64,000 nucleotides of DNA from Sequoia sempervirens (lineage: Eukaryota; Streptophyta; Pinopsida; Cupressales; Cupressaceae). Both the position numbers and the translations under genes were made by a program. Shown one piece after another: positions 10,769 through 22,567 of the stretch; position 1 is the first letter of the stretch, and every line of letters starts with the position of its first letter. Below the pieces are notes generated by a model. It was not told the origin of the DNA and did not search any database. It was given only the letters and a program-made list of their open reading frames with translations. The stretch is from assembly GCA_007258455.2 (NCBI GenBank), contig VDFB02252616.1, positions 117,010,128 to 117,074,127 of the forward strand. The letters are read 5' to 3'.

Positions 10769-11679
10769 TTACCTTGTACCTTTCTCTCTTTTCTCCTTTT
10801 CACTTTTTCTCTTTTTTTTCTTTCTCATAAAATTCACCTTGCTATACCATGGTTCATCTTTCCATCCTACTTTATCATTCTCAACACCTTCTTGTATTTC
10901 ATCTTGTAGCCTATTATTGATGCACCTTACCATCTCTCTTTCTTCAATTCCTTTTATCATTTTACCCTCATAAAAATTAGCTTCATTAGAAATATTTATA
11001 AAATTTGATAAATCAACAACTACCTCTATTTTCTTCTCTTTGCTCACTGTTGCAACTTTTTCTCCTCCAAAGAGGCATGTATCAGCTAAAACCTCTTTCT
11101 TTTCATCATCTTCTTCTATAATTCCTTCCTGAAATATTTTTTCTATTTTTCTTATCTTCTCTTTCAACAGGAGGCTATCTTCTTCTTCATCATTCCCTTT
11201 GTCAAATATAGGACTATCAAAATCCATTCTTTGAATTGCTACAACATCATCCAAAAATTCATCTACCTCTTTTTCATGTAAATTTTCACTAACATAATTA
11301 AATGATACCTCTTTTTTGCTGCAGTATCCTTCTTATTTTCACCATTTTCCTTGTCCTTACTAAATCTTGCAAACAAAACATTTTCAAATAACACAAAATC
11401 TTTAAAATTACCATTAAATTTATGATATGCAGCGACCATTTTCTCTTCTTTATTTCTCCATCCTTCCTTTATGCTTCTTTTCTTTTCATTGTCCTCTTTC
11501 AACAGAACATTCTTCTTCCTATATCTCTCTTCTCGTATTCCCACTTTCTCCTTAATCATCTTCTCCAATACATCTACTTTAGCCTAGAGCTTTTCAAACT
11601 CTTCATGGTACTTCATATTTTCTATTTTTCCCAATAATGTTCCCAAAACAAAATTCTTATGGGACTCCTCATGATCCAT
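10769..11679 (-). pseudogene. Lys/Glu-rich Gag-like protein of the non-autonomous element (one frameshift)
   Basis: The frame starts at an ATG (11679-11677, M-D-H-E-E-S-H-K) and runs about 300 codons to a stop at 10769. One TAG interrupts it near 11585, and a single-base loss in an A run near 11320 shifts the frame; beyond that point it continues as V-S-F-N-Y-V-S-E-N-L-H. The protein is dominated by K, E, D and R with heptad-like spacing (E-K-M-I-K-E-K-V, K-E-K-I-R-K-I-E-K-I-F), suggesting coiled coil. There is no zinc knuckle. I do not recognise the family. Its place between the primer site and 3' LTR suggests a particle or RNA-binding role, which is inference only. Confidence 0.6.
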
Positions 11680-12373
11680 CCCATCCTCTCTGCTATAGAT
11701 TGTCTCACGTTCAACAATCTGTCTACACAAAAATCACATACACACCACAAGTCCTAGAGCAAACTGCCTCACATCGGCGCTTCTGCCTACACACTCAAGA
11801 ACTCCTACTCTGATACCATTGATGAAGAGAGGAATTTAAACTCACAAATACCTCTCTAATTCTTCACACAAACTAAAAAAAATAGAGAAATTGTAAACTT
11901 AAACCCATAAATTTGTTAGCACTAGAAAAGCATTGATTTTCTCCATTTATAATAATTTGATTACAAAAAAAATTCAATCATCTATGGACTAATATATAGA
12001 AAGTAAAACCCTTGAAAACATCAAATATGCAAATTAAATATCATTAAAACACAATATATGCTCAACTATGCGAGCTCCTGCAAACTATTCACCTTCGAGC
12101 ACCACAACTCCACTTGTAGCTCCTGTTGCTTATCCTCACATCTTCAAAATTTCTTGACTTTACTCATCTTCTAAAATCTATTTTTTCTCTTTATTATGCA
12201 GCCCCCATGGCTGCCTTGAACACCTGCAAAATCCCCCTTCTCTTCTCCTACTCTTCTCTTCACAAGCTCATTTTTTTCACTCTTTCTTGTGCAACTCTCA
12301 AGAACAACCTGCAAGTTCTTACTCCAAACTTGCTACTATTGATTGTTGCTTCTTGACTCCATTAAAGACTCCA

Positions 12374-12380
12374 TTTTATA
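12374..12380 (-). promoter_or_regulatory. TATA box of the 5' LTR
   Basis: The minus strand reads TATAAAA within CTCTATAAAATGG inside the 11820-12980 LTR, well placed for a U3 promoter driving transcription leftward into the element. Confidence 0.5.
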
Positions 12381-12980
12381 GAGATTAAAACCTTTCTAAG
12401 GCACCAAAAGGGGCACCCAAATATTCTCTTTCATTTCCCTCCAATTGCCTTTTGAAATTCTTTTGTTTGTGCTTAAAATTCATCATTAAATGATTCAAAA
12501 TATGGCACACAAAATTGTTCCACCATTTGCATGACTCGCTGCTATTATTGCCTCATAAAAATCAATAAAATCATGAAATAAGTCATGCTCATTCGCCTTA
12601 AATTGAAAATTGAATTCATTTATTTATTTATTTTCCAAATATCACTAGCTTTTTCCCTCAATTCTAGGCATGCAAATTGAAAGAATAAAATGTCAAATGT
12701 CACTTTCCATAATAAAACTTCAATAGGCATCTATTGAGAAAATTAATGAATTTTCAATTTATAATATGCCAATGAACCCCTTCAATCCTTGAAACATTGT
12801 TTGCCTTTGATTTTGAATGGAAGCCAAGTCTTGATAAAATAAATATTTCATCCTTCAAAACTCCACAAGATTCTCTTGAAGCTCCAACCTACACCAAAAA
12901 TGTAAAAAATTAAACAAGAAAATAAAATATTTATTTTTGGTGATGTGGGATTGCTTGTGAGATCGGATGATCCTGCATCA

Positions 12981-14159
12981 ACTATTGAAGAAATTTGATT
13001 AAATATTAAAATGGAGATTTTGGAATATTCAAAAATTGAATGAAAGGAGTTGACTGATGTTGACTTTGTGAACTTTTGAAAACTTATTTTTATATGTTAC
13101 CAAGAATTGAACATTACTAATCAATTTGCAAGTGCAAGTGTGTGTAGTTGTAGGGTGATAGGTTGAGGCCGAATGTATGGGTAGTTAAATATATAATGTT
13201 TACCACCACATGCAGGCACATGGCTTATGACCTGCATAGTGGGGAAATCGACAATGTTAGAGCCTTCATGTCTGTTGCATAGAGCCAAGTTGAGGCTTGA
13301 GAGCCTCTAATGCATCGGCCATCACCTTTTTGTTGTATCAAAATTCTTAGCCTTATGTAGGCTATTGAAAATTATTCTTATTTTTTGTATGTTGTTTGAA
13401 ATTATAATCCTTGAGAAGGATCGATTTTGATCCTATGGAAAGGGTAAGATTTCTTTGTATATATTTTGTATTGTTTCTTAAGCTTATTATTGATGAGTCA
13501 ATGCTTGTAATAGGGCATGAACAAAGCTCTTAGAGCTTTGCATATAAGTACATTTCCTTTAATGGGTAGCTGATCCTGTTCAGTAAGAACGATAGAAAGG
13601 CTTTTCTATGTTAGAAGAAACACCAAGCCATGCTGGGTTCAATCTTATTATCAATGGCTAACCCTTGTATGTATAGTCTACATGTATAATATTGCAGCAT
13701 GCATGGTATAAACAACAAGCCCTCATGGGTGATTTTATACATATTTTGATGCTTAGGAAGAAGATACCCAACCATAAGAGATTGGTCGACCCTGAGTAAC
13801 CGTTATTGTTCCATTGCAGCCTAAAAAGGCATTAGAAAATTGTTGAACTTAAAGCTTCTATGCTTCTTCCACTAAAATATTTGCTCAATAAATTCATCGA
13901 CAAACATGTCAAACCCAATTTCTTTATATCATTTAAGTCACTCATTGTATTTCCAGTGATGAAAGTGTTTAAGATCTCGATAATAGACATTTTGTCCTTA
14001 TGATTGAAACTGAGCAATTTGATTTGTTTATTTTCAACTCATAATGTAAACCAGTTTTGTATTAAGTAGTAAAGTTGTACTTGTAAAGTGATCATATAAC
14101 ATGTAAACAACTTGAGGACATCAAATAGAGTAAATGACATTATTCATCTTAAAATGTAA
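12981..14159. other. non-coding AT-rich DNA
   Basis: No exon, domain or RNA gene could be supported. Short open frames here have no recognisable content. Confidence 0.4.
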
Positions 14160-14595
14160 CTGTTTGGTTTGAAACAACATTGTGTTGATGTAATCAGTGG
14201 CTAAACTTTGGAAAATAACTATGTTTTGTTAAAAAGGTTGTCAGTATAGCTGGAAACAACGTTGCGCAATGAATTGTTCAATTGAAAACAACTTTGTTTT
14301 ATATCTAGTAGGAAACAATATTTATTCTATTTAAACAATGAATGTATATGTGTGAATATCTTAATTTATAATTGTTTAGTAGGAAACAATACATATTCTA
14401 TTCAATTAATGAATTTATATGTGCGAACAACCTACTTTATAACTATTTAGTAGGAAACAATACTTATTTTGTTCAAATAATGAAAGTATATATGTAAACA
14501 GCTAGGTTTACAACTGCTTAGTAGGAAACAATTTTTATTATGTTTAATCAATGAATGTTCTTATGTACACAACAATGTTAGGAAACACAGTAGTG
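14160..14595. repeat. tandem repeat, 71-bp unit
   Basis: The word TAGTAGGAAACAAT begins units at 14306, 14377, 14448 and 14519, an exact 71-bp period. Each is followed by a TATTCT..TTCAA..AATGAA.GTATATGTG body. More diverged partial units with GGAAACAAC occur to the left (about 14170 and 14247) and right (about 14580). The array lies in non-coding DNA and has no spacer/repeat alternation. Confidence 0.9.
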
Positions 14596-15029
14596 AGAAT
14601 GCAGTAACAGTATGTGTTTGAAACTGTTAGCATAGACTTGTTCTATTTTCTTTATTTTGACAAGGAAACATTGAAGGGGATATTTTAAGATTGCAGTCTA
14701 AATTATTGATTATTTCATAATGTATGTACAAACTTTACCATTAGTAGGCACATATATGTGTATGCATATGGTCTTCATCTATGTACATACACATACTTGT
14801 GACATACCTTCTTTTGTTTTTAGTACATTTTTAAAAAGGAAAATGCTTATGATGATAAGTAGAAACTAGTAGTGAGAATGATATGATTGATTATTGAAAT
14901 ACTTTGTGAATCATCAATTTTGATTTTCTATTAGAGTATAAATTTGTATTTTGTCTCTTCTTTGAAGACATTTATGAAAGAATATTTTGAAATACTTGAA
15001 TAGAAGAGTGATACCTTAGTTGACTAGAG

Positions 15030-16260
15030 CATCTATGGGTAGTTGTTACTCGAGGGTAGATAGTTGTTTTAGTAGAGAGTTACTATAAGAGAGGGAGATC
15101 ATCGCATGCAAGACCCCAAGTCATGGAGGGTCGAGACGCGAGAGACTGCCCTAACTTACCTTAGCTAAGTGTATGTTTAGGGTGAGAAGATGAGAATGAT
15201 GAGGACTTTTAGGATCCTACAATCACTCTACAATTTGGGTTTCAATGTGGGGCTAGGCGAGTTGATCTTCAGGTCTAACTCTCTGCCTTAGGGAGCTCTC
15301 TGCCCAAGGACATCAGCGTAGACTTCAGACGATAGCGCGGCATGCTGGCATCTCAAAAATGCGTTGTGGTCTGTACGATCAGACAAAGGCTAAGACAAGG
15401 TTAAACACACTAAAACGACTTATCAACCTAGCTAGTTAACTAAAATGCCACAATGATGTGACTAAATAAACCAAATAATCTCTATTGTTATAAAGAAAAT
15501 AAGAAAAAGTGACAAAGATGGGGATAATCTCACCAATGAACTCGTTCACCAGTTGATCCTCCAAGAGCTCACGCACCTACACACAACAAGAGAGAGAATG
15601 TTGGGGGTGGCTGTATAGGGGCCTGCCTTAGTCAAATCCCCATTTAGGTGTTCCCACCTCCACGGACAGCCAATGGAAAAGATGAAGGAATGATAAAACA
15701 CAAGCACTTCAAAAATGGTACTATGCTACTCAACCAAATGATAGAGGAGAGGAGAGGGAAGCTTACCACCTCCACCAAGAGCACTCAAGGTTACTTGGGG
15801 GAGAAATGGGAGGAACTCAAGCCTTTGCTATAATGGCGTGGTCCCAAACTTGCTCTACCAACATGATGGAGTGTGATATTGCTACTATCAAATGCTTGGA
15901 ATGCTTGGAAGTGAGCTTGTGAGAGTGAGAGTGTAAGAGCCAAGTATGTTCAAGATTTCTTCTGACCTCCTAATGCAAGTTCAAAGATTGATTATGAAGG
16001 AATGAGGAAAGAAACAGCCATATTTGGGTCAAGTGGCCAAAGGAGGCATTACAACTTCGCTGCCAATGGGAAGAGTAATGCCTTTGCTGGCTTAGCCGCA
16101 GGAATCTACTAGGGATGTAAGCGCATTGCGCGGACATCTACACACCACGCAGGCATCCCCAATAGAAACACCTCCACCAACACACAAAATGAGCACCAAG
16201 TGGACTGCCATCAATAGGCTTAAGTAAATTAAGCCTCTAACTTAGGTTTTCTAAAGTGTA
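15030..16260. mobile_element. decayed LTR, related to the LTRs at 41.6 and 48.1 kb
   Basis: GGGGCCTGCCTTAGTCAAAT followed by a TTCCCACCTCCA-type block (15616-15665) closely matches GGGGCTTGCCTTAGTCAAAC and the next block at 42190 and 48690 inside the LTRs of the large minus-strand element. A GGACA..AGCG block 300 bp upstream lines up with GGACACTAGCG at 41900. The region is more GC-rich than its neighbours. I could not find matching ends or a target duplication. Confidence 0.35.
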
Positions 16261-16748
16261 ATAAGGCAAAAAGGGGAATTGCTATTTTCTAACTTGTAAA
16301 TAGAATTGCATGTTGATGTACAGGCACACACCAGATTCCACCTTGCAAATTATTATCTTGCCAAACTTTTTGTGCAAGGTCAGGCATTCTTCAAGTCAAA
16401 AGAATACTGGGAAGCATAAGCTTCATGGTTAGGAAGTAAAGCACCTCAACCATGTTCTTTTCCACCAGTGGAGGTGAGTGTCAAGATGAACCATAGTTGT
16501 TCCCCAGACTATTATAGTCTATGATATCACTTGATGTAATTCATTCAAGTACTTGAGGGAAAATGTGCAATGAAATGACATTGTGGCCTTAGGATCCAAG
16601 TAAGACTTGATATTGTAATTTGACTTTTGAAGTGAATATAAGAATTTTTGACTCATTTTAAATGGACATGTGTAGCTATGATTGACTTTCGCCACTAGTT
16701 ATTTCTTTTTAATTTGGAGTATATTCATGTGTCATTTACAATAATATT
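16261..16748. other. non-coding DNA left of the LINE
   Basis: Nothing recognisable except a possible remnant of the LINE target duplication, TTACAATAATAT at 16737-16748, compared with TTATAATAATAT shortly after the LINE's A tail. Confidence 0.35.
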
Positions 16749-16824
16749 AATTAAGAAATAATTTTGAATGGATTATTATAGTTCTTGCTTTGGTTGATCC
16801 CTTTTGTTCCATGGGGTTATTTTT

Positions 16825-17791
16825 ATGGATTGTGCAAATCCTTCTTCTCATATGCATGCAAAGGGCATGGAGAGTTTGAATGAGGGTTTGTTTGTGAAGG
16901 CTCCGCTCTGGAGAATGGACTTCCATGTATTTAGAAAGTGAACGGATGTCTCGAGAGATGTAGTGAGCGCCCAGTCTTGGTGATCCAACCAAAATCCATC
17001 ACGGATGATGTTGCTTACTTGTGAAATCATGCTTTGATCTATAAATTTATGGGGATTTGTCTCTTGCTGCCAGTTTTGGAATCTTGGGTTCAGAAGGTGT
17101 AGAATCCTGAGGGTGATATGGAGGTAAAGATGGCTGCCAATAATTATTTTATTGTTGTGTTCACATGTGTGTGTGATCACCTTAGGGAATTTGAAGGTGG
17201 TCAATATTTTTTAATTAGGTTGGTCTATTCACAAAACCCTGGCATGTGGGTTTCAATTTGGTTGAGTAGCTTCCTACATAGGTTTCTATCTAGGTTCGAC
17301 TTCCACATCTCCCATTGGAGTTTTGGAGGAGTGACATCTTGCACATGATTTCTCTACTTCTTGGCAAGCCAGTTGTTTTGGCTCAACAAACCTTGTATCA
17401 AAAGGTAATTACCTATGCTCGTGAATGTGTTGAGATAGATTTGAATAAACCTTTTCCATACTCGTTGGAGTTGTGCCTTGGATCCAATTCATGGGTTTAG
17501 CAATTAGACTATGAAACTCTTCCATTTAGATGTCATTCTTGCCATGAGTATGGTCACTTGCAAAGAAAGTGTCCTCACTTCAATAAGGCGGTAGGAGTGG
17601 TTGGCTCTATTCTTAGTTCAGATTCTAAAAATGATAAAAGAAAAGCACCTATGGGTATTATTGTGGTGGATGAGGAGGGTTTTATCATAGTCAAGTCTCG
17701 TAATAACATGAGAGGTTTGAAGAGAACTTTGAAGGACAAGAAATATGATGGGGTTTTCAACCAATTTGATGTTTTGGAGGATTTAGTATAG
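16825..17791 (+). pseudogene. LINE ORF1: DUF4283-like domain and CCHC zinc knuckle
   Basis: An ATG at 16825 opens M-D-C-A-N-P-S-S. The DUF4283 RNA-binding-type region is spread over two or three frames (about 16.95-17.45 kb): V-I-Q-P-K-S-I-T-D-D-V, then V-K-M-A-A-N-N-Y-F-I-V-V-F, then S-L-L-L-G-K-P-V-V-L, then A-R-E-C-V-E-I-D-L. The knuckle C-H-S-C-H-E-Y-G-H-L-Q-R-K-C (17531-17572) fits CX2CX4HX4C. A 77-codon basic tail follows to the stop at 17791. In plant L1-type elements ORF1 binds element RNA. Frame changes and TAG stops break it. Confidence 0.82.
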
Positions 17792-18216
17792 GAGGATGGG
17801 TGTCTTGTTGTGATTTTGTCTAGTGAAGGGCCCTTAGGAGTAGATCTATCTAGGGAAAAAGTGAATGGTTTTCAAAACTTACCTTTGAGTGAGGCATAGG
17901 TTAATCTAATGGTCATAGATGTAGCATCTCATATTCTGGTTAGTCCCGATCATGGTAGGCCAATGGTCGTGAATGAGGCTAATGCCTTAAACTATTCTAT
18001 TTCTTCTCAGCCTAAAGATGCTTTGGATTTTGGGAAGAGTAGTGGGACTGTGCATGTCTTGGGTTTACAATAGAAGTCCTTAAAATAGGGGCCTCCAAAG
18101 AAACCATCTAAGGTGGATCGCAAAAAGGATCTGGAGAAGGTTAAGTTGCTTGGTGAGAATTTAGTGGATTTGAGGTTAGTGAAAACCATTGACTCCCACT
18201 TCTCACAATCTTATAA

Positions 18217-21200
18217 ATGATAATCATTTCTTGGAATGTGAGGGGTATGAATAGAATCCCTTGAAAAAAGGATATTTGAGAGTTGATTGGTACTCATGGT
18301 CCTGATTTGGTTTTTCTACAAGAAACTAAGTTGTTCGTGGATGGTACGTTGAATAAGGTTCTTGGTATCTGGGCTTGTGGTTTTTTTCAATGTGTTGGGG
18401 CTCAAGGTAATTATGGGGGGTGGCTTGTCTTTGGGATCCATGGAAGATTACTCCTCTTTAGTGGTGTTCAAGTCACTTGGCTATGTATGTGGTTGCTTCT
18501 AGTCTAGAGTCAGGGGAAACTTTCCTCTTCATCAATGTGTATGCTCCTATTGATCTTCTTGGTAAGGCTTAGTTGTGGGCTCATATTAGATATTTAGGTC
18601 TCTTGCTCCCCTACTCCCATGGATTATGGCAAGGGACTTTAAAGTTGTTTCTTTTTTAGAGGATAAATGGGGTGGGATTGTTAGGCTTGACTAGTCTGCT
18701 AGCCTCCTTAGGGATAATATTGATTCTTTAAATTTAGATGTGAAACCAAAAAATGGTATTTTTACTTGGAATAACTAAAGATTTTGGGAGAATCATATAT
18801 TTGAGAGGTTGGTTGCTTCTTAGTTTCCTACTTTTGGGTGGGGGATAATTTTTCTATATGCTCAAATATTTTGGACTGGAAAGGTTCAGATCATTGGTTG
18901 ATTAAGCTTTTTGTTGCTGCTTGCAAAGTCTCTAAGAACCTGTCTTTCAAGTTTCAACTCATGTGGTTGCAAGAATCTTATCTTTATGACCTCATGGTTG
19001 ACTGGTGGAGTCAAGGGAAGCCTGTTCATGGCAAGGCTATGTATTTCTTTTCCAAAATATTATAGTATGTGAAGTATAATTTGAAGAATTGGAACAAATA
19101 GTGTTTTGGCAACCTTCACCACAATAAAATGATGGCACAAGCTAGTTTAGTTGCCATCACTCGTTGGATTCAGGATTATGGTCTTATTGATGATTTGAAT
19201 AAGGATTCAATAGCTAATAAGTAGTTGGAGGAGTGGGAGTTATGGGAGGAGATCTTCTCAAAGTAGAAGTCTTATATTGATTAGCTTCAGGAAGGGGATC
19301 ATAACACAACCTTTTTCTTATAACTCAATTAATGCTAGAAGGTTCAAAAATATCATTTCCTCTTTGGTGTTGGCTAAGGGAGTGCAGTTGTCTTCTATGG
19401 ATAATATTTCTAGGAAGGTTGTCTAGTTCTTCACTGCTTTGTTCATTGAGGATTCCCTTCATGTTGATTGTGAGGAGAATGTTGTTCTAGATTGCATTCC
19501 TTCTTTAGTTTCTAATGATATGAATGAGGCCCTCATGTGTACTATTCTACTTCCTGAGGTGGAAGAGGTTGTATTTCAAATGAAAAAAGGTAAGGCCCCA
19601 AGCCCAGATGGATTTCCTATTGAATTCTTTTAGGAGTTTTGGGAAATTATCAAATTGGACCTCCTTGAGGTGGTTTAGGAGTCGCAACGTAATAAGCAGA
19701 TGCTTCGTGCTATGAATTCTACTTTTTTGGCTCTTATTCCAAAAAAGGAGGGAGTGAATTATTTGGATCAATTTATACCCATTGCTCTCTATAATATGCT
19801 TTACAAAATTATCACTAAATTGATTGCTGAGAGACTTAATCCTTGGCTCAACTCTATGATTTTTGCTAAATAATGTGGTTTTGTGGCTGGTAGGAAAATT
19901 ATTGATGGGATTGTGATTGCTACTAAGGCCATGGTGACTTTGAAGGAGAAAGCCATGTTCATAAAACTCAACATGGAAAATGCTTATGATAGGTTCATAT
20001 TGGCATTTCTACAGAAGATTCTTTAAGATTTTGGTTTTGACAAGGAGTGGATAGAATGGGTTATGAGTTGTGTTACTTCCTCATCCTTTGTTGTTCTCAT
20101 TAATGGTGTGCCTACAGAGCTATTTGGAGCATCTAGGGTCCTTCGTCAAGGGGATCATCTTTCCCCTTACCTTTTCATCATTTTGGCTGAGGAGTTTGGA
20201 AGACTTATCAAGTCTCATGTTATTTAAGGTTTAATTCAAGGTTGGAGTTGGGGTGGTAGGGTGCATCCTTTTTCTCACTTTTGTGGATGATATTGCTTTG
20301 ATGGGCATGGCTAGAATTTAGGAGGCTATGAACTTAAGGAAAACTTTGGATATTTATTTGGGTGCTTCAGGGAAAAATATTGATGAAGATAAGTCCCCAA
20401 TGTTCTTCTTTAACACTCCTTGTCTCATTTAGAGCAGGATTTCCAGGATTCTTTAGTTTCAAATTGGTTCTCTTCCTTTTTCCTATCTTGGAATTCCCAT
20501 TTCATTGGGCTCTCAACTTAGAGATCTTTGGTAGGATGTGTTAGATAAGTTTCATAGGAAGGTTAATCATTGGAATTTTCAATGGCTCTCAATAGTTGGG
20601 TGTGTGACTCTTTTGAAATATATGGCCCAGACTCTTCCTATTTACAGATGTTTTGTGCATGTTGCCCCTTAATGCTTTCTTAAGGAATTTGATGCCCTTG
20701 CATGTCAATTTTTGTGGGCTAGTAATTTACCCTCTTCTAAATGGAGTCTTTCCAAGTGGGATTATGTTGGTAGTTTGAAGCAGGAGGGTAGTCTTGGGCT
20801 CAATCCCATGGGTTTGATTGGCCAAGTCTTAGTGACTAAGTTATATTGGTGATGGTGTACTAGCCAGGATCATGACTGGGCTAGGATTCTTACTATTAAG
20901 TATCTTTGGGGAGTGAATGCAATGGATGTGCCTCGGTGTAGCCTTTCAAGGAGGGGGTCCATGATTTGGGATACTCTTAAACGAGGGGAAAAGCTCATTA
21001 AGCAGGGTCTTTTTTGGATTTGCAATAGTGGCTTTGATTCCCTCTTTTGGCATGATTTGTGGGATGGTCACCCCCTATTGTGAAGATGTATCCTCATCTC
21101 TTACCCCTATGTAATAGTTTTCTTAATGTTGGTTGGAGCAAGGTGGAACATTTCAAGTTGGTGCAGGTTCTGGGTCAGGTTGAGGTGGTTCATTGGAAGA

Positions 21201-22451
21201 CTCCGTGGGAGTGGCTACTAGGGGGAACTGAGGAGGCTTTTTTGGATCTTTTTGGGATTATGGCTGATAGGATGTGCAATTCCCTTTCAAGGAGAGATAC
21301 TCTAGCTTGGGGCCCTACTCCAAATGGTAAGTCTTCTATGGCCTTGGGTTACCTAGAGTTAGGTAGACAAGTATTTGGGAGGGAGGTGCCTTTTTGGCCT
21401 AAGCGATTTCTTCTTATGGTTGGTTGTTCATAATAGGCGCCTTACTTGGGAAAATCTATAGAAGCGTGGTTTTCATGGTCCTTCTATTTGTGTGCTTTGT
21501 AATAACAATGAATAATATTCCTCTTACCTATTTTTTCAGTGCGTTTTTGCCCGAGCGATTTGGCACATCTAGTGGGGGGCTTAGAATCATGTTTGTTTTC
21601 ATGCCACTTCTTTGATTAACTTTTGGGACAATATGGGTAGACCTCCTTCTCAAACCTCTTTCCTTAAGGTGGCTTGGAGCATCAACCCTTCCTTGCTTAT
21701 CTGGTAGCTATGGTTGGAAAGGAATAGGAAGATATTTCAGGGTGTGCAAATGACAACACCTCGGATATGGCATAAGATCCTATGTAGGGTTCAGGAAACT
21801 ATCTCTGTGAAATATGATCTAGCTAATGTTGTGGATCCTAGTGATATAGCTATAAGGAACTTGAATCTAGTAGTTGGTGGCTTTGGTTACTCTAGGTGTT
21901 GTGGACCTCGACAGACGAAGCAAAAAAATTAGCTGGAGGGTAAGTGGTCCCCTCCTCCTCAAGGTGTTCTAAAGGTGAATACTAATGGCTCTTCTTGAGG
22001 GAATCCTAGCCATGTTGGGGTTGGTGGTATTGGAAAAAACAATGCTAGTGATAGTGTGTTTTTTTTCTCTGTTTGTAAAGGGTATCAGACTAATAATCTT
22101 ATGGAGGCCCTTGTTATTCTCTATGCTATGGAAAGAGGTTACTCCCTTGGTTGGCAGAAGATTATTTGTGAATCAAATTCATAGATAGTTGTGAATATGT
22201 TGAATGATCAAAGGGTGGAGGGTGCCAGTTGGCAATTGGATTTGCTAGTTAAATAGATTTTGAGGAGGTGTAGTTCTTTGGAATATATCTCCTTTTTTCA
22301 TATTCCTAGGGAGTGGAACAAAGTGGCTGATTGGTTGGCCAAGTGGGCCTCTGAGCATGTGGATAGGTGGGATGTGGGAGATTGAAGCCTTTTTCCTCCA
22401 GAGTATGTGATGGCTTTGGAAAAGGTGATTTCAGAAGACACAAATGTGTAA
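18217..22451 (+). pseudogene. LINE ORF2: APE endonuclease, reverse transcriptase, zf-RVT, RNase H
   Basis: It starts at ATG 18217 with M-I-I-I-S-W-N-V-R-G-M-N, the opening of the apurinic-type endonuclease domain, and continues G-P-D-L-V-F-L-Q-E-T-K. The reverse transcriptase runs about 19.5-20.9 kb, with K-K-G-K-A-P-S-P-D-G-F-P, then L-R-Q-G-D-H-L-S-P-Y-L-F and the catalytic F-V-D-D (20280-20291). The zf-RVT region is near 21.0-21.6 kb. The terminal RNase H (about 21.97-22.39 kb) reads N-T-N-G-S-S where the family has D-G-S, so a catalytic acid is lost, and ends with H-I-P-R-E-W-N-K-V-A-D. The stop is at 22449-22451. Many TAG codons and several frameshifts are present. Confidence 0.88.
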
Positions 22452-22552
22452 TTTTATCCTTTTGGGATTCCTTGGCAGAATCCTTGTTTCTTGGTTGTTT
22501 TTGTATTACTCCTTGATTTTCTAATAAAGCTTTTACCCCTCTTTTTATTTTT

Positions 22553-22567
22553 AAAAAAAAAAAAAAA
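22553..22567 (+). other. LINE A tail (15 A)
   Basis: An uninterrupted run of 15 A follows a pyrimidine-rich 3' untranslated end and a polyadenylation signal 25 bases earlier. It marks the site of target-primed insertion. Confidence 0.92.

Larger units (their letters stand above)
10057..12980 (-). mobile_element. non-autonomous LTR retrotransposon, 3' LTR cut by gap
   Basis: Two direct copies flank a 1.17-kb interior. The full LTR is at 11820-12980 (1161 bp, TGATGAAG...GCATCA on the plus strand). The partial copy at 10057-10648 matches 12431-12980. Just inside the full LTR, the minus strand reads TGGTATCAGAG (11818-11808), the primer site for initiator Met-tRNA, which fixes the orientation as minus and makes 11820-12980 the 5' LTR. 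The interior codes for one charged protein and has no protease, integrase or reverse transcriptase, so mobilisation would need enzymes from another element. No convincing polypurine tract was found beside the left LTR. Confidence 0.85.
16749..22567 (+). mobile_element. full-length but inactive L1-type plant LINE
   Basis: A 5.8-kb non-LTR retrotransposon carries ORF1 (DUF4283-like plus zinc knuckle), ORF2 (endonuclease, reverse transcriptase, zinc-binding zf-RVT region, RNase H), a 3' untranslated region with AATAAA (22523-22528) and a 15-base A tail (22553-22567). It reads plus. The 5' limit is set by ORF1 position and a weak 12-bp match between 16737-16748 and 22574-22585. It is the same family as the minus-strand LINE at 25.7-35.4 kb: the ORF1 phrase V-I-Q-P-K, the zinc knuckle H-E-Y-G-H-L-Q and the 3' end wording are shared. 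Numerous in-frame stops and frameshifts show it is dead. Confidence 0.9.

Noticed and set aside
10613..10973. Plus-strand Phe/Ser-rich frames
   Set aside because: Antisense of the Lys/Glu-rich minus-strand protein of the non-autonomous element.
14306..14590. CRISPR-like regular repeat
   Set aside because: Units are contiguous 71-bp tandem copies with no unique spacers, in a eukaryotic context.
16747..17204. Minus-strand frames over the LINE start
   Set aside because: Antisense shadows of LINE ORF1, whose plus-strand blocks match the second LINE's ORF1.
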